A stretch of 44,262 bases of DNA from Zetaproteobacteria bacterium (GCA_003695905.1 RFGS01000075.1:1-44262); one strand, 5' to 3'. Shown: positions 28,634 to 38,383, counted from the first letter of the stretch. Made by a program: numbers and translations. Notes: generated from the letters alone by a model not told the origin.

Positions 28634-28969
28634 TTATGACTCATCACTGTCGCTTTTTTCGATTACACATCGTAACGGATGCCCGGCCTGTCGGCTAGCC
28701 CTTTCCACACAGGCCACCTTGCTTTCAGCGATCTCGAAGGGATAGATGCCACACAGGCCGCGCCCCCGATAATGGATCGTGAGCATGATTTCTGTCGCCT
28801 GTTCGTGGGATTTCTGGAAATAGGTGACCAGCAGCTCAACGACAAAATCCATCGGCGTAAAGTCATCGTTAAGCATGAAGACCCGATACATGGGTGGCCG
28901 CTGCAGTTGAGGTTCGGCCGTTTCTGCATCAGGCTTGCGCACTGCATCCGGTATCCGAATGTTGCCCAT
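28634..28969 (-). CDS. clpS: ClpA adaptor protein ClpS
   Basis: PPMYRVFMLNDDFTPMDFVVELLVTYFQKSHEQATEIMLTIHYRGRGLCGIYPFEIAESKVACVERASRQAGHPLRCVIE. Confidence 0.95.
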   Translation of the reverse strand: MGNIRIPDAVRKPDAETAEPQLQRPPMYRVFMLNDDFTPMDFVVELLVTYFQKSHEQATEIMLTIHYRGRGLCGIYPFEIAESKVACVERASRQAGHPLRCVIEKSDSDES

Positions 28970-29015
28970 GGCCGATATGGTACGCCGGGAATTTATAACT
29001 TCCAAGGGAGTGGAG

Positions 29016-29771
29016 ATGTCTTTGCAGTGCATTTTGTGGGATGTGGATGGAACCTTGGCCGAAACTGAACGCGATGGCCACAGGGTTGCATTCAATCTGG
29101 CTTTTGAGGAAGCCGGTCTTGATCGGCATTGGGATGTTCCAACTTATGGCGAATTGCTTGCTGTAACGGGCGGAAAGGAGCGTATCCGCTATGATTATGA
29201 ACGCAGAGGGCTGACACCTCCTTCGGCAGAGGACATTGCCAGGCTTCATGCGGCCAAGACGGGGCATTATCAACGCCTCATTGCTTCCGGACGCATACCA
29301 CTCAGACCTGGTGTCCGCAGGCTTCTTGAAGAGGCTTACCAGGCCGGTATCACGCTGGGCGTGGCCACGACCACGACACCGGCTGCGCTGGATGCTCTGA
29401 TCGAGCATTCGTTGGGGCTGGAATGGTTCGAGCGTTTCGCCGTCCTTGCCGCAGGGGATATCGTGCCCGCCAAGAAGCCGGCCCCGGACATCTATCATTA
29501 TGCCTTGAAACAGTTGGGGGTATCATCCAGGGAATGTCTGGCCATGGAGGACTCCGGCAATGGATGGAAGGCTGCCGCTGCCGCGGGATTGCGCTGTGTG
29601 GTGACCATCAACGATTACACGAAGGATCATGACTTCGCAGGCGCGGATCTTGTGGTCTCGGACCTTGGAGAGCCGGATGCTCCTCCTATTCATGTGCTGT
29701 CAAATCCCCATGACCTGCAGGATCTGCACCATGTCCGCTTGGAGCATCTGAAACGCATCATGGAGCACTAA
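29016..29771 (+). CDS. cbbY: HAD-family hydrolase, CbbY-like
   Basis: CILWDVDGTLAETERDGHRVAFNLAFEEAGLDRHWDVPTYGELLAVTGGKERIRYD...LGVATTTTPAALDALIE...CLAMEDSGNGWKAAAAAGLRCVVTINDYTKDHDFAGADLVVSDLGEPD; ATG 29016 with SD-like gggagtggag. Confidence 0.85.
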   Translation: MSLQCILWDVDGTLAETERDGHRVAFNLAFEEAGLDRHWDVPTYGELLAVTGGKERIRYDYERRGLTPPSAEDIARLHAAKTGHYQRLIASGRIPLRPGVRRLLEEAYQAGITLGVATTTTPAALDALIEHSLGLEWFERFAVLAAGDIVPAKKPAPDIYHYALKQLGVSSRECLAMEDSGNGWKAAAAAGLRCVVTINDYTKDHDFAGADLVVSDLGEPDAPPIHVLSNPHDLQDLHHVRLEHLKRIMEH

Positions 29772-30545
29772 ATGGAGCTTTTTGACACTCATTGCCATCC
29801 AGATTTTCCCCAGTTTGACAAAGACCGTGATGAGGTTTTTCAGCGTATGCATGTGGCTGGCGTGACGCGGATGGTGGCTGTCTCGGTGGAGCTGGGACAA
29901 TATGAACGTCTCGCAGAGCTGGCAGAAGCGCGCGAGGGCATCTGGTTCTCCACGGGGGTGCATCCTAACCATGTCGTTGATGCTGAGCCTTGTGTGGAGG
30001 AACTGTTGCTTCGGGCTTCGCATCCAAAATGCGTGGCCATTGGCGAGACCGGGCTTGACTACTTTCGCCATCGTGTCAGCCCTGCCGCCCAGCAGGAGCG
30101 CTTCCGAGTCCATGTCGAGGCATCCAGACTTTGTGGCAAGCCGTTGATTGTGCATATGCGTCAAGCCGATGAGGATGCCCTTTGCCTGATGCGCGAGGCG
30201 TGTGCCGAACGAGGCATCATGCACTGCTTCTCCTCAACAAAAGATGTGGCCCGGCAGGCGCTGGATCTTGGCTTTTATATCTCCTTTTCTGGCAATGTCA
30301 CATTTAAGGGCAATGATTCCCTGAGAGATGTCGCTGCCTATGTACCCCTTGATCGTCTGCTCGTGGAGACCGACGCGCCCTATCTGGCCCCTATGCCATA
30401 TCGGGGCAAGAGGAATGAGCCGGCCTATGTGCGTGAAGTGGCGGAATGTATCGCCAGAGTCAGGAGCATGAGTTTGGAGGACCTGGCCTATCAGACCACG
30501 CAGAATGCGCTGAACGCCTTTTTGCTGAATGAGGAGGAAGCATGA
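29772..30545 (+). CDS. tatD: TatD-family metal-dependent DNase
   Basis: MELFDTHCHPDFPQFDKDRDEVFQRM...AIGETGLDYFRH...PLIVHMRQADEDAL...GIMHCFSS...LLVETDAPYLAPMPYRGKRNEPAYV. Confidence 0.93.
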   Translation: MELFDTHCHPDFPQFDKDRDEVFQRMHVAGVTRMVAVSVELGQYERLAELAEAREGIWFSTGVHPNHVVDAEPCVEELLLRASHPKCVAIGETGLDYFRHRVSPAAQQERFRVHVEASRLCGKPLIVHMRQADEDALCLMREACAERGIMHCFSSTKDVARQALDLGFYISFSGNVTFKGNDSLRDVAAYVPLDRLLVETDAPYLAPMPYRGKRNEPAYVREVAECIARVRSMSLEDLAYQTTQNALNAFLLNEEEA

Positions 30546-31429
30546 GTTTGCGGACCAACAAGGAGCATCTGGTTATGATTGGCGTCCAGGGAAGTGTGTC
30601 GCCTGCCCACCAATGGGCTCCGTTTGAGGTCGGGGCAGATGGTGAGGTCTTTGCCTGGCCATCCACGGGTGGCATTACCTACAATGTCAAGATTGGAGAT
30701 TCCGTTTTCGGCTGGGCAGGTGAGCATATCGAGCCCGGCGTCTCGGCCACGCTCAGTCACAAGAATCGGAAAGCCGAAGCAGGCTTCCAATTTCTTGCCT
30801 GTTGTGGCAACGAGGTGCGTGTGGTGTCCGGGGAGGCCAAGGGCTCGGTGGGAACCGTCGTCGGGCATCATGGCGGCGTTGAGCACTTGATTCTTGATTT
30901 CCCAGATGATGTGCTGGACCGCCTGACCTGTGAAGACAAGTTCCTCGTGCGCGGTTTCGGTCAGGGCCTCAAGCTTGTCGATCATCCTGACGTGTATCTG
31001 TACAATCTAGATCCGGGTGTGCTGGATGCATGGGGGCTTCGTGAGAGGGAAGATGGCAGAATCGAGGTGCCTGTGCATGCCATTGTGCCGGAGTGTGCCA
31101 TGGGTTCGGGCATTGGGGCTTTATCCGTGACCACAGGGGACTATGATATTCTTTGCCATGATCAGGACCTTGTGCGTGAGCACGGACTGGATCGCTTGCG
31201 TTTTGGAGACTTTGTTGCAGTCATGGATCATGACAACCGTTATGGTCGTACCTACCGAAGGGGAGCTGTGACCATTGGCATTGTCATCCACTCGGACTCT
31301 CCTTTGGCAGGGCATGGGCCGGGCATGATGACCTTGATGAGTGCCCTTGGTGGCAAGCTCGTTCCCGTGCTCGACGAGAAGGCCAATCTCGGCATCATCA
31401 AGGGAATAGGACGCTTCGTAAGTCCATGA
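30542..31429 (+). CDS. DUF4438-domain protein of unknown function
   Basis: GVQGSVSPAHQWAPFEVGADGEVFAWPSTGGITYNVKIGDSVFGWAGEHIEPGVSA...GSVGTVVGHHGGVEHLILDF...AMGSGIGALSVTTGDYDI...DHDNRYGRTYRRGAVTIGIVIHSDSPLAGHGPGMMTLM; ATGA overlaps with both neighbours. Confidence 0.7.
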   Translation: MSLRTNKEHLVMIGVQGSVSPAHQWAPFEVGADGEVFAWPSTGGITYNVKIGDSVFGWAGEHIEPGVSATLSHKNRKAEAGFQFLACCGNEVRVVSGEAKGSVGTVVGHHGGVEHLILDFPDDVLDRLTCEDKFLVRGFGQGLKLVDHPDVYLYNLDPGVLDAWGLREREDGRIEVPVHAIVPECAMGSGIGALSVTTGDYDILCHDQDLVREHGLDRLRFGDFVAVMDHDNRYGRTYRRGAVTIGIVIHSDSPLAGHGPGMMTLMSALGGKLVPVLDEKANLGIIKGIGRFVSP

Positions 31430-32244
31430 CCAAGTGCATGCGCGTGGCCGTGGTACAGATGAATTCGGGGCAGGACAAGCAAGTGAACTTTGCTCGGGCC
31501 TCACGCCTTCTTGCCCGAGCCAGGCAGCAGGACGCACGTTGGGCGGTCCTTCCCGAGAATTTCTCTTTCATGGCCGGAGATGACGAATCGCGCGCCCTTT
31601 TGGCTGAGAACTTTGACCATTCCGAGACCATGGAGTGGTTGCGTGACCAGGCCAGAAGCCTTGGCATGGGATTAATCGCCGGCGGCGTCCTGTTGCGACT
31701 CAAAGGATGGCAAAAGCCTAGGAATATCAGCTGTGTCATCAATGCCAAAGGCCAATGTGTTGCCCGATATGCCAAGATGCATCTGTTTGACGCTGATGTT
31801 GATGGTGGGTGTTATCGCGAGTCAGATGCCATCGAGGCAGGCGATGAGCCTTGCATAGTCGATTTGGATGGTATGCTTGCTGGATTGAGCATCTGTTATG
31901 ATCTCAGGTTTCCTGAGCTATACCGATATTATGCCAGCCGGCATTGTCACGTGTTCGTCGTTACGGCTGCCTTTACTGAAGAAACCGGAGCTGCGCACTG
32001 GCACGTTCTCGTTCGTGCGCGTGCCATTGAGAATCAATGCTATGTCTTGGCCAGTGCGCAGCAGGGAGAACATCCAGGTGGTCGCAGAACCCATGGCCAC
32101 AGTATGATCGTTGACCCTTGGGGGGTGGTGCTGGCCGAGTGTGCTTGTGCAGGCGAGGATATTGCCGTAGCCGATATCGACATGGCCTGTCTTGATCGCG
32201 TGCGCCAGCGGCTACCTGTGCTGCGTCATCGCAGACTATGCTGA
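31426..32244 (+). CDS. Carbon-nitrogen hydrolase (Nit1/Nit2-like nitrilase superfamily)
   Basis: MRVAVVQMNSG...WAVLPENFSFM (Glu), ARYAKMHLFD (Lys), LSICYDLRFPELYRYYASRHCHVFVVTAAFTEETGAAHWHVLVRARAIENQCYVLASAQQGEH (Cys). Confidence 0.9.
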   Translation: MTKCMRVAVVQMNSGQDKQVNFARASRLLARARQQDARWAVLPENFSFMAGDDESRALLAENFDHSETMEWLRDQARSLGMGLIAGGVLLRLKGWQKPRNISCVINAKGQCVARYAKMHLFDADVDGGCYRESDAIEAGDEPCIVDLDGMLAGLSICYDLRFPELYRYYASRHCHVFVVTAAFTEETGAAHWHVLVRARAIENQCYVLASAQQGEHPGGRRTHGHSMIVDPWGVVLAECACAGEDIAVADIDMACLDRVRQRLPVLRHRRLC

Positions 32245-33330
32245 TGCCAGCTCGAGGATAACTTTCGCCGCTTCCCTGTCTCCGTCGGCCTCGACATGAG
32301 GATATCTTTTTGGGCTCATTCTTACCTTGTCTAGATGCTCCAACCAGTCGCCAAGTCTGAACGCATGAAGGGGCATTTCATGGCTGGGGGCGTGCTGCTT
32401 AAGCCAGTCACGCAGAAAAGGATATTCCGGGAAATGTGGGCGCGGTACATAACAGACGGGTGTCTGGGTTAACCATGCTTCCGCCAGGGTACCGTATCCG
32501 GGTTTACAAACGACGACATCTGCCAGCGCCATGAGTTCATGGATGGGAAGGCGCCGAGTATCGATGATATGAACGTTGCCCGGCTTGCCTGCAAACTCAT
32601 GGCGGTCGGAGGGCATAAAGAAGCTCCAGTCCTGCATTGCGCCAAGCGATGCCAGCTCAAACGGCGGCGCCTTGCTGCCGCCAAACATGACGAGGGCCAG
32701 ATGTTTCCCTTGCTGTGTTTGTCCAAGCATGTTCAGGGTTTCACGGATAGGCATGCTTGGTTTTCTGCCGATCAGACCAGTAGAGTGGTGGTGAGGGAAT
32801 GCGGACATGGGCATGGACAGGGGCAGCTTCAGCAGCAGGTCGCATTGCGTATAGGCGAGTCTAATTTGCTCCATGAGCGGCTCAGCTGGCGACAGAAAGG
32901 GGGCATAGACTTCATGCCAGTTTAGGCTACCCAGCGCCAGGTTGGGAAGACCTACGCGTTGGGCGGCCGCAAGTCCAAGCGGCGAGATGTTGCTGACCAC
33001 CAGTTGCGCTCGCATGTTGATCAGCCACTGGGCTTCTCTGAACACGCGCTGTTCCCAGACGCTGTGAAACCTCTTCAGGGCAGCCAATGTTGCTTGCCAG
33101 TCCTCCGAGATGGCATCGCGCTGGATTACACCGACGTCCACGGTTGCAGATGTTTGTTCAACGGGGCCGGGCAGGCGAGCGCGGATTTCATGAGGCGGCA
33201 GGCTGCTGCGAAGGATTAGGCGCAGGCTTGGCTGTTTTCGCATCAATCGGGCCATCACGGGCGCAACCTGGGCCCAGTGACCCAGGCCATGGGCGCTGAC
33301 ATAGAAAACAATGCAGGTAGAGCGTTTCAT
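32236..33330 (-). CDS. MurG/GT-B-like glycosyltransferase-family protein
   Basis: CIVFYVSAHGLGHWAQVAPVMARLMRKQPSLRLILRSSLP...DVVVCKPGYGTLAEAWLTQTPVCYVPRPHFPEYPFLRDWL; GHxxxxAPV N-terminus and KPGYGTxxE donor-site motif. Confidence 0.7.
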   Translation of the reverse strand: MKRSTCIVFYVSAHGLGHWAQVAPVMARLMRKQPSLRLILRSSLPPHEIRARLPGPVEQTSATVDVGVIQRDAISEDWQATLAALKRFHSVWEQRVFREAQWLINMRAQLVVSNISPLGLAAAQRVGLPNLALGSLNWHEVYAPFLSPAEPLMEQIRLAYTQCDLLLKLPLSMPMSAFPHHHSTGLIGRKPSMPIRETLNMLGQTQQGKHLALVMFGGSKAPPFELASLGAMQDWSFFMPSDRHEFAGKPGNVHIIDTRRLPIHELMALADVVVCKPGYGTLAEAWLTQTPVCYVPRPHFPEYPFLRDWLKQHAPSHEMPLHAFRLGDWLEHLDKVRMSPKRYPHVEADGDREAAKVILELASA

Positions 33331-33436
33331 GGGCCAAAGCCTGTGGGCTTGGGAGGATAAGTCAAAGCCTGACAAAGACAGCTCCGGACGCTCTTGCTAG
33401 ACTTCGTGTCATGCAAGAACATGTTTCGATACGGAC

Positions 33437-33883
33437 ATGTGTAAGATGACGCAGCCCAGCAGAGAGCAGCTTCGCGCCCATCGGAGAATCTTCTGGGATG
33501 CGTGGCAGAAGGCCAATCAGGGCCTTCCTCTGACGGCTCTTGAGGTGCGCATCGCTCGGGTGGTGCGCATGCATCCGGAATACCACCATCTCTTCGACGA
33601 TCTGGATGCGTTTCTAGATCGGGACTTTCAGGTAGATGATGGCATGAATCCGTACCTTCATCTCTCCCTGCATCTTGCCTTGGAGGAGCAGGTTGCCATC
33701 AAGCATCCGCCAGAGGCGGCGATGGCTCTGGAGTCACTGATGCGCCAAGGCCTTGACCGCCACCAGGCACTGCATCAAATGCTGGAGATCCTTGCCGAAG
33801 TGGTTTATTACGCCCAGAGGGCGGGCGGTGAACCTGACGTTGCGCGTTATGCGCTGCGTTTGCGCGAGCTTCTTCGAGCATGA
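33437..33883 (+). CDS. DUF1841 family protein
   Basis: YHHLFDDLDAFLDRDFQVDDGMNPYLHLSLHLALEEQVAIKHPPE; alternative ATG at 33446. Confidence 0.82.
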   Translation: MCKMTQPSREQLRAHRRIFWDAWQKANQGLPLTALEVRIARVVRMHPEYHHLFDDLDAFLDRDFQVDDGMNPYLHLSLHLALEEQVAIKHPPEAAMALESLMRQGLDRHQALHQMLEILAEVVYYAQRAGGEPDVARYALRLRELLRA

Positions 33884-34221
33884 TTCGCAATATTTTCGTG
33901 GCCCTGCTCTTTTTCTTTGGGCCTGCGATGCTTATGTTGGTTCTGCGCAGCTTGCTTTTTCTGATCCGCTATCAATTGGGGCGGAGACGCCATAGAGGGG
34001 CCGAAGGCCCGGTGATCATTGATGTGACGCCCGTGGATGAAAAGAAGAGTCCTTCACGTTTTTTCTGGGTGGTGGCCCTGCTTCTTGGAGTGGTGTCCGC
34101 CATGCTGGCTTTGTACTTTCTGTCACATGATAGTGGGGAAGAGATTCGTCGGGTGTATGTACCAGCCCATGTCAATGAGCAGGGAGAGGTTGTACCGGGG
34201 CATTGGGAGCCAGCGCCATGA
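33880..34221 (+). CDS. Small membrane protein of unknown function (two TM segments)
   Basis: NIFVALLFFFGPAMLMLVLRSLLFLI and FFWVVALLLGVVSAMLALYFL, C-terminal YVPAHVNEQGEVVPGHWEPAP; ATGA overlap with DUF1841 gene. Confidence 0.65.
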   Translation: MIRNIFVALLFFFGPAMLMLVLRSLLFLIRYQLGRRRHRGAEGPVIIDVTPVDEKKSPSRFFWVVALLLGVVSAMLALYFLSHDSGEEIRRVYVPAHVNEQGEVVPGHWEPAP

Positions 34222-34287
34222 ATCGGAGGTAATGGGTGGGGCCAGGATCGTTCACATCACTCAAGGCTCTTGGTAGCGTGCGCGCCG

Positions 34288-34887
34288 ATGTTTACGGGAA
34301 TTGTTCAAGGCCTGGGCCGAATTGTCTCGATCGAGAAGGAAACGGATCAAACGCATATGGTGTTTGAGACGTCTTTGTGCATGGATCGGTGGCGGGCAGG
34401 TGACTCGGTTGCCGTTGACGGTTGCTGTCTGACCATCACCGGATTTCCCGGCGATGGTCTTTTTTCCGCGACGCTGTCCGCTGAGACACTCCGCCTGACC
34501 CGCTTCCCTTCCGTCACAGTAGGTGAGTGTGTGAATCTGGAACCTGCGCTGCGTGTCGGGGATCCCTTGGGTGGCCACTGGGTGAGCGGTCATATAGATG
34601 GCCTGGTCAGGGTCGAGCATGTTGAGTCTGTCGGCGATCATCGTCGACTAACCTGTTCCGTTCCCAATGCTCTTGCGAAATACGTGGTGCGCAAGGGGTC
34701 CGTGGCCATCAATGGTGTGAGCCTGACCGTTAATGATGTGCAGGATGCCAAGTTCAGCGTCAATGTGATTCCACATACGCTTGCCTATACCAATCTGGGC
34801 CTGCTGAAGGCTGGTGGGTTGGCCAACCTGGAAACGGACTTGATTGGACGCTATATAGAACGCTTGCTGAAGCAAAGGGAGTCTTGA
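34288..34887 (+). CDS. ribE: Riboflavin synthase alpha chain
   Basis: [29 protein letters not shown]...[10 protein letters not shown]...[15 protein letters not shown]...[10 protein letters not shown]. Confidence 0.94.
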   Translation: MFTGIVQGLGRIVSIEKETDQTHMVFETSLCMDRWRAGDSVAVDGCCLTITGFPGDGLFSATLSAETLRLTRFPSVTVGECVNLEPALRVGDPLGGHWVSGHIDGLVRVEHVESVGDHRRLTCSVPNALAKYVVRKGSVAINGVSLTVNDVQDAKFSVNVIPHTLAYTNLGLLKAGGLANLETDLIGRYIERLLKQRES

Positions 34888-36107
34888 TGACCCTGGCGAC
34901 ATGTGAAGAACTGATCGAAGAGCTGCGGTGCGGTCGCATGATCATTCTTGCAGATGATGAGGATCGCGAGAATGAGGGGGATCTGGTCATGGCTGCCGAA
35001 TGGGTCACGCCTGAAGCCATCAATTTCATGGCGACCCACGGGCGTGGATTGATTTGCTTGGCGCTCACCAGTGAACAGACGAAGCGCCTGAAGCTGCCTT
35101 TGATGGTATCCAACACAAACGCGAAATTCAAAACGAACTTCACGGTTTCCATTGAAGCTGCGGAAGGGGTAACGACCGGTATTTCGGCCTTTGATCGCGC
35201 CCACACCATTCGTACGGCCATCAATCCGGAAGCGAAACCAGAGGACATTCATTCTCCTGGCCATGTGTTTCCGTTGGTGGCACGCGATGGGGGTGTCCTT
35301 GTTCGCGCCGGACATACGGAGGCCAGTATCGATCTTGCCCGCATGGCCGGCCTCAATCCTTCCGGGGTGATCTGCGAGATCATGAATGAGGACGGGACAA
35401 TGTCCCGCATGCCGCAGCTTAAGGAGTTTGCCAAAAGGCATGGCCTGAAAATCGGATGCATTGCGGACATCATTCGTTACCGTCTGAAACATGATTCGCT
35501 GGTCAAGCGGGAAGTCGAAGTCCGTATGCCGACAGAATTTGGTGAGTTCACGATGTACGGCTATTCCAACAGGGTCGATGCAGCCGAACACGTTGCACTG
35601 GTTATGGGAAAACCGGGTCCGGAAAAGCCAGTGCTGGTTCGGGTTCATTCCGAATGCCTGACCGGAGATGTGTTTACCTCGCGGCGTTGTGATTGCGGAT
35701 CCCAGCTTCATGCAGCGATGCGCCAGATTGCGGAAGAGGGTGAAGGAGTCATTCTTTACTTGCGTCAGGAAGGACGAGGGATTGGACTGCTAAACAAGCT
35801 GCGGGCTTACAAATTGCAGGATGAGGGTCATGATACGGTCGAGGCAAACAGGAAGCTAGGTTTCAAGGCAGACTTGCGTGACTATGGCATTGGTGCCCAG
35901 ATCCTGAGGGACATTGGGCTGCGAAAATTACGTTTGCTAACCAACAATCCCAAGAAGATCATTGCCCTTGATGGATATGGCCTGGAGGTTGTCGAGCGGG
36001 TCAAGCTGCAGGTCTGTCCTCATGAAGAGAATATCCGCTATCTGAAAACCAAGCGCGAGAAGCTGGGGCATCTTCTAGACGTGGAAGGAGAGGAACATGA
36101 GTCTTGA
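34884..36107 (+). CDS. ribBA: Bifunctional 3,4-dihydroxy-2-butanone-4-phosphate synthase / GTP cyclohydrolase II
   Basis: [38 protein letters not shown]...[21 protein letters not shown]...[36 protein letters not shown]. Confidence 0.96.
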   Translation: MMTLATCEELIEELRCGRMIILADDEDRENEGDLVMAAEWVTPEAINFMATHGRGLICLALTSEQTKRLKLPLMVSNTNAKFKTNFTVSIEAAEGVTTGISAFDRAHTIRTAINPEAKPEDIHSPGHVFPLVARDGGVLVRAGHTEASIDLARMAGLNPSGVICEIMNEDGTMSRMPQLKEFAKRHGLKIGCIADIIRYRLKHDSLVKREVEVRMPTEFGEFTMYGYSNRVDAAEHVALVMGKPGPEKPVLVRVHSECLTGDVFTSRRCDCGSQLHAAMRQIAEEGEGVILYLRQEGRGIGLLNKLRAYKLQDEGHDTVEANRKLGFKADLRDYGIGAQILRDIGLRKLRLLTNNPKKIIALDGYGLEVVERVKLQVCPHEENIRYLKTKREKLGHLLDVEGEEHES

Positions 36108-36579
36108 TGCGCCTCAACTGGAGGGAAACGTCGATGCATCGGGGCTTAGCGTCGGCATTGTGGTCAGCAGGTTCAATGAGTCCATCACGCGGGAGCTGCT
36201 CAAGGGCGCCGAACGTGCCTTGCTTGAGCATGGTGCAGCGTCGGATGCCTTGACAGTTTGTTGGGTGCCGGGTGCTTTTGAGATAGGAACCATCGCCCAG
36301 GCCATGGCCGAGAGCGGTCGTTTTGATGCGATTGTTTGCCTGGGATGTGTGATTCGGGGTGACACTGCGCATTTCGACTACGTATGCCGTGGGGCGATGG
36401 ATGCCATTGGACGGATTGCCAGCCGGGGAGATGTCGGAGTTGGCAATGGGGTGCTGACCGTGGACAACGAGGAACAGGCATGGGAGCGTGTCGGTGGGAA
36501 ACATGGGCACAAGGGCGAAGAAGCAGCCCTGACGGCCATCGAGGTGGTACGGCAGTTGCAGCGACTGGGGCTGAAATAA
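36097..36579 (+). CDS. ribH: 6,7-dimethyl-8-ribityllumazine synthase
   Basis: [24 protein letters not shown]...[51 protein letters not shown]. Confidence 0.94.
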   Translation: MSLDAPQLEGNVDASGLSVGIVVSRFNESITRELLKGAERALLEHGAASDALTVCWVPGAFEIGTIAQAMAESGRFDAIVCLGCVIRGDTAHFDYVCRGAMDAIGRIASRGDVGVGNGVLTVDNEEQAWERVGGKHGHKGEEAALTAIEVVRQLQRLGLK

Positions 36580-37019
36580 TGGCCAATCGACATCAATCCA
36601 GAGAATCGGCATTGGAAGTGCTTTATGCTTGGCACAACGCAGGCCAGGATGATGCAATGGTGCCTTCTCTTCTGGCAGGCAGGCTGTCCCTGGAAGAACG
36701 CTCATCCCAGGATCAGGTATATTTGCGTGAGGCAGTGTTGGGTGTCATCGCGCAGGTGGGCGAAATCGATGAATTGATTCGCGGGGCCATTCGCGGCCGC
36801 AGCCTCAAATCGGTTGCGCATATCGAGCACAATGTGCTGAGACTGGCCATCTGGGAGATGCTGAACCGGCTGGAGATACCCTACAGGGTCATTATCAACG
36901 AAGCATTGGAGTTGACACGTTCATATGCTGGCGAACCTGCCCGCGGTTTCATCAATGCAGTCCTAGACAACCTTGCACGAAAACTCAGGCCCGAGGAAAC
37001 AATGAGGAGCAAATCATAA
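36579..37019 (+). CDS. nusB: Transcription antitermination factor NusB
   Basis: RHQSRESALEVLYAWHNAGQ...HIEHNVLRLAIWEMLNRLEIPYRVIINEALELTRSYAGEPARGFINAVLDNLARKLR; ATG overlaps the ribH TAA (TAATG). Confidence 0.93.
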   Translation: MANRHQSRESALEVLYAWHNAGQDDAMVPSLLAGRLSLEERSSQDQVYLREAVLGVIAQVGEIDELIRGAIRGRSLKSVAHIEHNVLRLAIWEMLNRLEIPYRVIINEALELTRSYAGEPARGFINAVLDNLARKLRPEETMRSKS

Positions 37020-37021
37020 GC

Positions 37022-38110
37022 TTGAGCAGCTCAGCGGGGAAAAGCCCATCGATGTTCCCTGAACATAACAATTTCGATTGTCTTCGGCTGGTGCTGGCCC
37101 TGATCGTGGTGCTGTTTCATCTTGCGGTCCTGAGTGGAGCCCATGAATTAGGCTTTTTGGCCAGCTACTTTAGTGGGAACCTGGCTGTTGATGCCTTTTT
37201 TGTCGTGAGTGGGTTCCTCGTGTACATGAGCTTCGAACGCTCGCGCAGTCTTGGGCATTATTTCGAGAAACGTATCCGGCGTATTCTTCCTGCCTATGTG
37301 ACTGTCGTGGTCATTTGCTCCTTGGCCTTCTTCGCCCTTTCAACCTTGCATGCTTCCGAATATTTTGGCCTAGACTGGTTGCGGTATCTTGCAGCTAACC
37401 TGTCGTTTCTCAATTTTCTGCATTCGACGCTTCCCGGAGTTTTTGAGCAGAACCGGCTGCAAGCCGTGAATGGAGCCTTATGGACCATCAAGGTTGAGGT
37501 CATGTTCTACCTCGTTCTTCCTGCTCTGGCATGGGCTTCAGAAAAGATGCCCCGATGGGCATGTTTCACCGTTGTCTATGTGCTTTCCATCATCTATTCC
37601 CTGGTGCTGACCAGCCTAGCTAAAGTTCACCCGCAGTATCTCGTGTTTGAGCGACAATTGCCCGGTCAGTTGGCCTTTTTTGTTTCCGGCATGTTACTTT
37701 ATGTCTATTATGAGCGTTTTAGATCCTTGGCTATATATGTGATAGGGCCGGCCTTTCTGCTTGTCGTGTTCGGGCGCCATGCGCACTGGCTTTATCCGCT
37801 TTATCCGCTGGCCTTGGGGTGTGTGGTAGTCTATGTGGCCACGGTGTTTCCCTATCTGGGGAATTGGGGGCGTTTCGGGGATTTATCCTATGGGGTCTAC
37901 ATCTGGCATTTCCCGTTGATCCAGGCATTGGTTGCCCTGGGCGCTTTTGAGATCTCTCCATGGGGCGGGTTCCTATTGACTCTTTTGGGTGTGCTCATGT
38001 TTGCCTGGCTTTCCTGGCATTTCGTCGAACGGCCCTTTCTGCGCAGGAGTTCCCACTATCGGCAGGCTGAGCTTGCTCCCAAGGTCCAGCTCCATCAGTA
38101 TCATCGCTAG
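37022..38110 (+). CDS. Acyltransferase-3 (OafA/YrhL-like) integral membrane acyltransferase
   Basis: NFDCLRLVLALIVVLFHLAVLSG...NLAVDAFFVVSGFLVYMSFERSRSLGHYFEKRIRRILPAYVTVV...ALWTIKVEVMFYLVLP...YGVYIWHFPLIQALVAL; start TTG 37022 or ATG 37052. Confidence 0.9.
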   Translation: MSSSAGKSPSMFPEHNNFDCLRLVLALIVVLFHLAVLSGAHELGFLASYFSGNLAVDAFFVVSGFLVYMSFERSRSLGHYFEKRIRRILPAYVTVVVICSLAFFALSTLHASEYFGLDWLRYLAANLSFLNFLHSTLPGVFEQNRLQAVNGALWTIKVEVMFYLVLPALAWASEKMPRWACFTVVYVLSIIYSLVLTSLAKVHPQYLVFERQLPGQLAFFVSGMLLYVYYERFRSLAIYVIGPAFLLVVFGRHAHWLYPLYPLALGCVVVYVATVFPYLGNWGRFGDLSYGVYIWHFPLIQALVALGAFEISPWGGFLLTLLGVLMFAWLSWHFVERPFLRRSSHYRQAELAPKVQLHQYHR

Positions 38111-38137
38111 ACCTTCGAAGAAGAGGGGGGACGACGG

Positions 38138-38383
38138 ATGGCCGAGGTTTACGCATTCATCAATTCGCCAACGATGGTCTATATTTTTGCAGGGACCATG
38201 GCGCTCATTGCCATCGGACGTCTGGTTGCCTTCGTGGGGGAACGACGTGCGCAGTTGCTGTTGACCTCCATTGTTTCCTTAGCCGGCGCCCTGATCGGTT
38301 ACTCCTCGATGAGTCTCACCCCGATGTTTATCGCCATCGGCGTCAATTGGTTGTTGACTGCCTTTCTCAATCGAAATCTTTAG
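38138..38383 (+). CDS. Small hydrophobic membrane protein, 81 aa, unknown function
   Basis: Good SD (gaggggggac) before ATG; about 2-3 hydrophobic segments. Confidence 0.6.
   Translation: MAEVYAFINSPTMVYIFAGTMALIAIGRLVAFVGERRAQLLLTSIVSLAGALIGYSSMSLTPMFIAIGVNWLLTAFLNRNL

Noticed and set aside
34214-34276. Possible 14-aa leader peptide (MGGARIVHITQGSW) before ribE
   Set aside because: SD is too close to the ATG and there is no attenuator structure or relevant codon run; likely chance.
34851-35711. 286-aa minus-strand ORF
   Set aside because: Lies opposite ribBA, whose motifs are unambiguous; translation is His/Arg-rich and motif-less.
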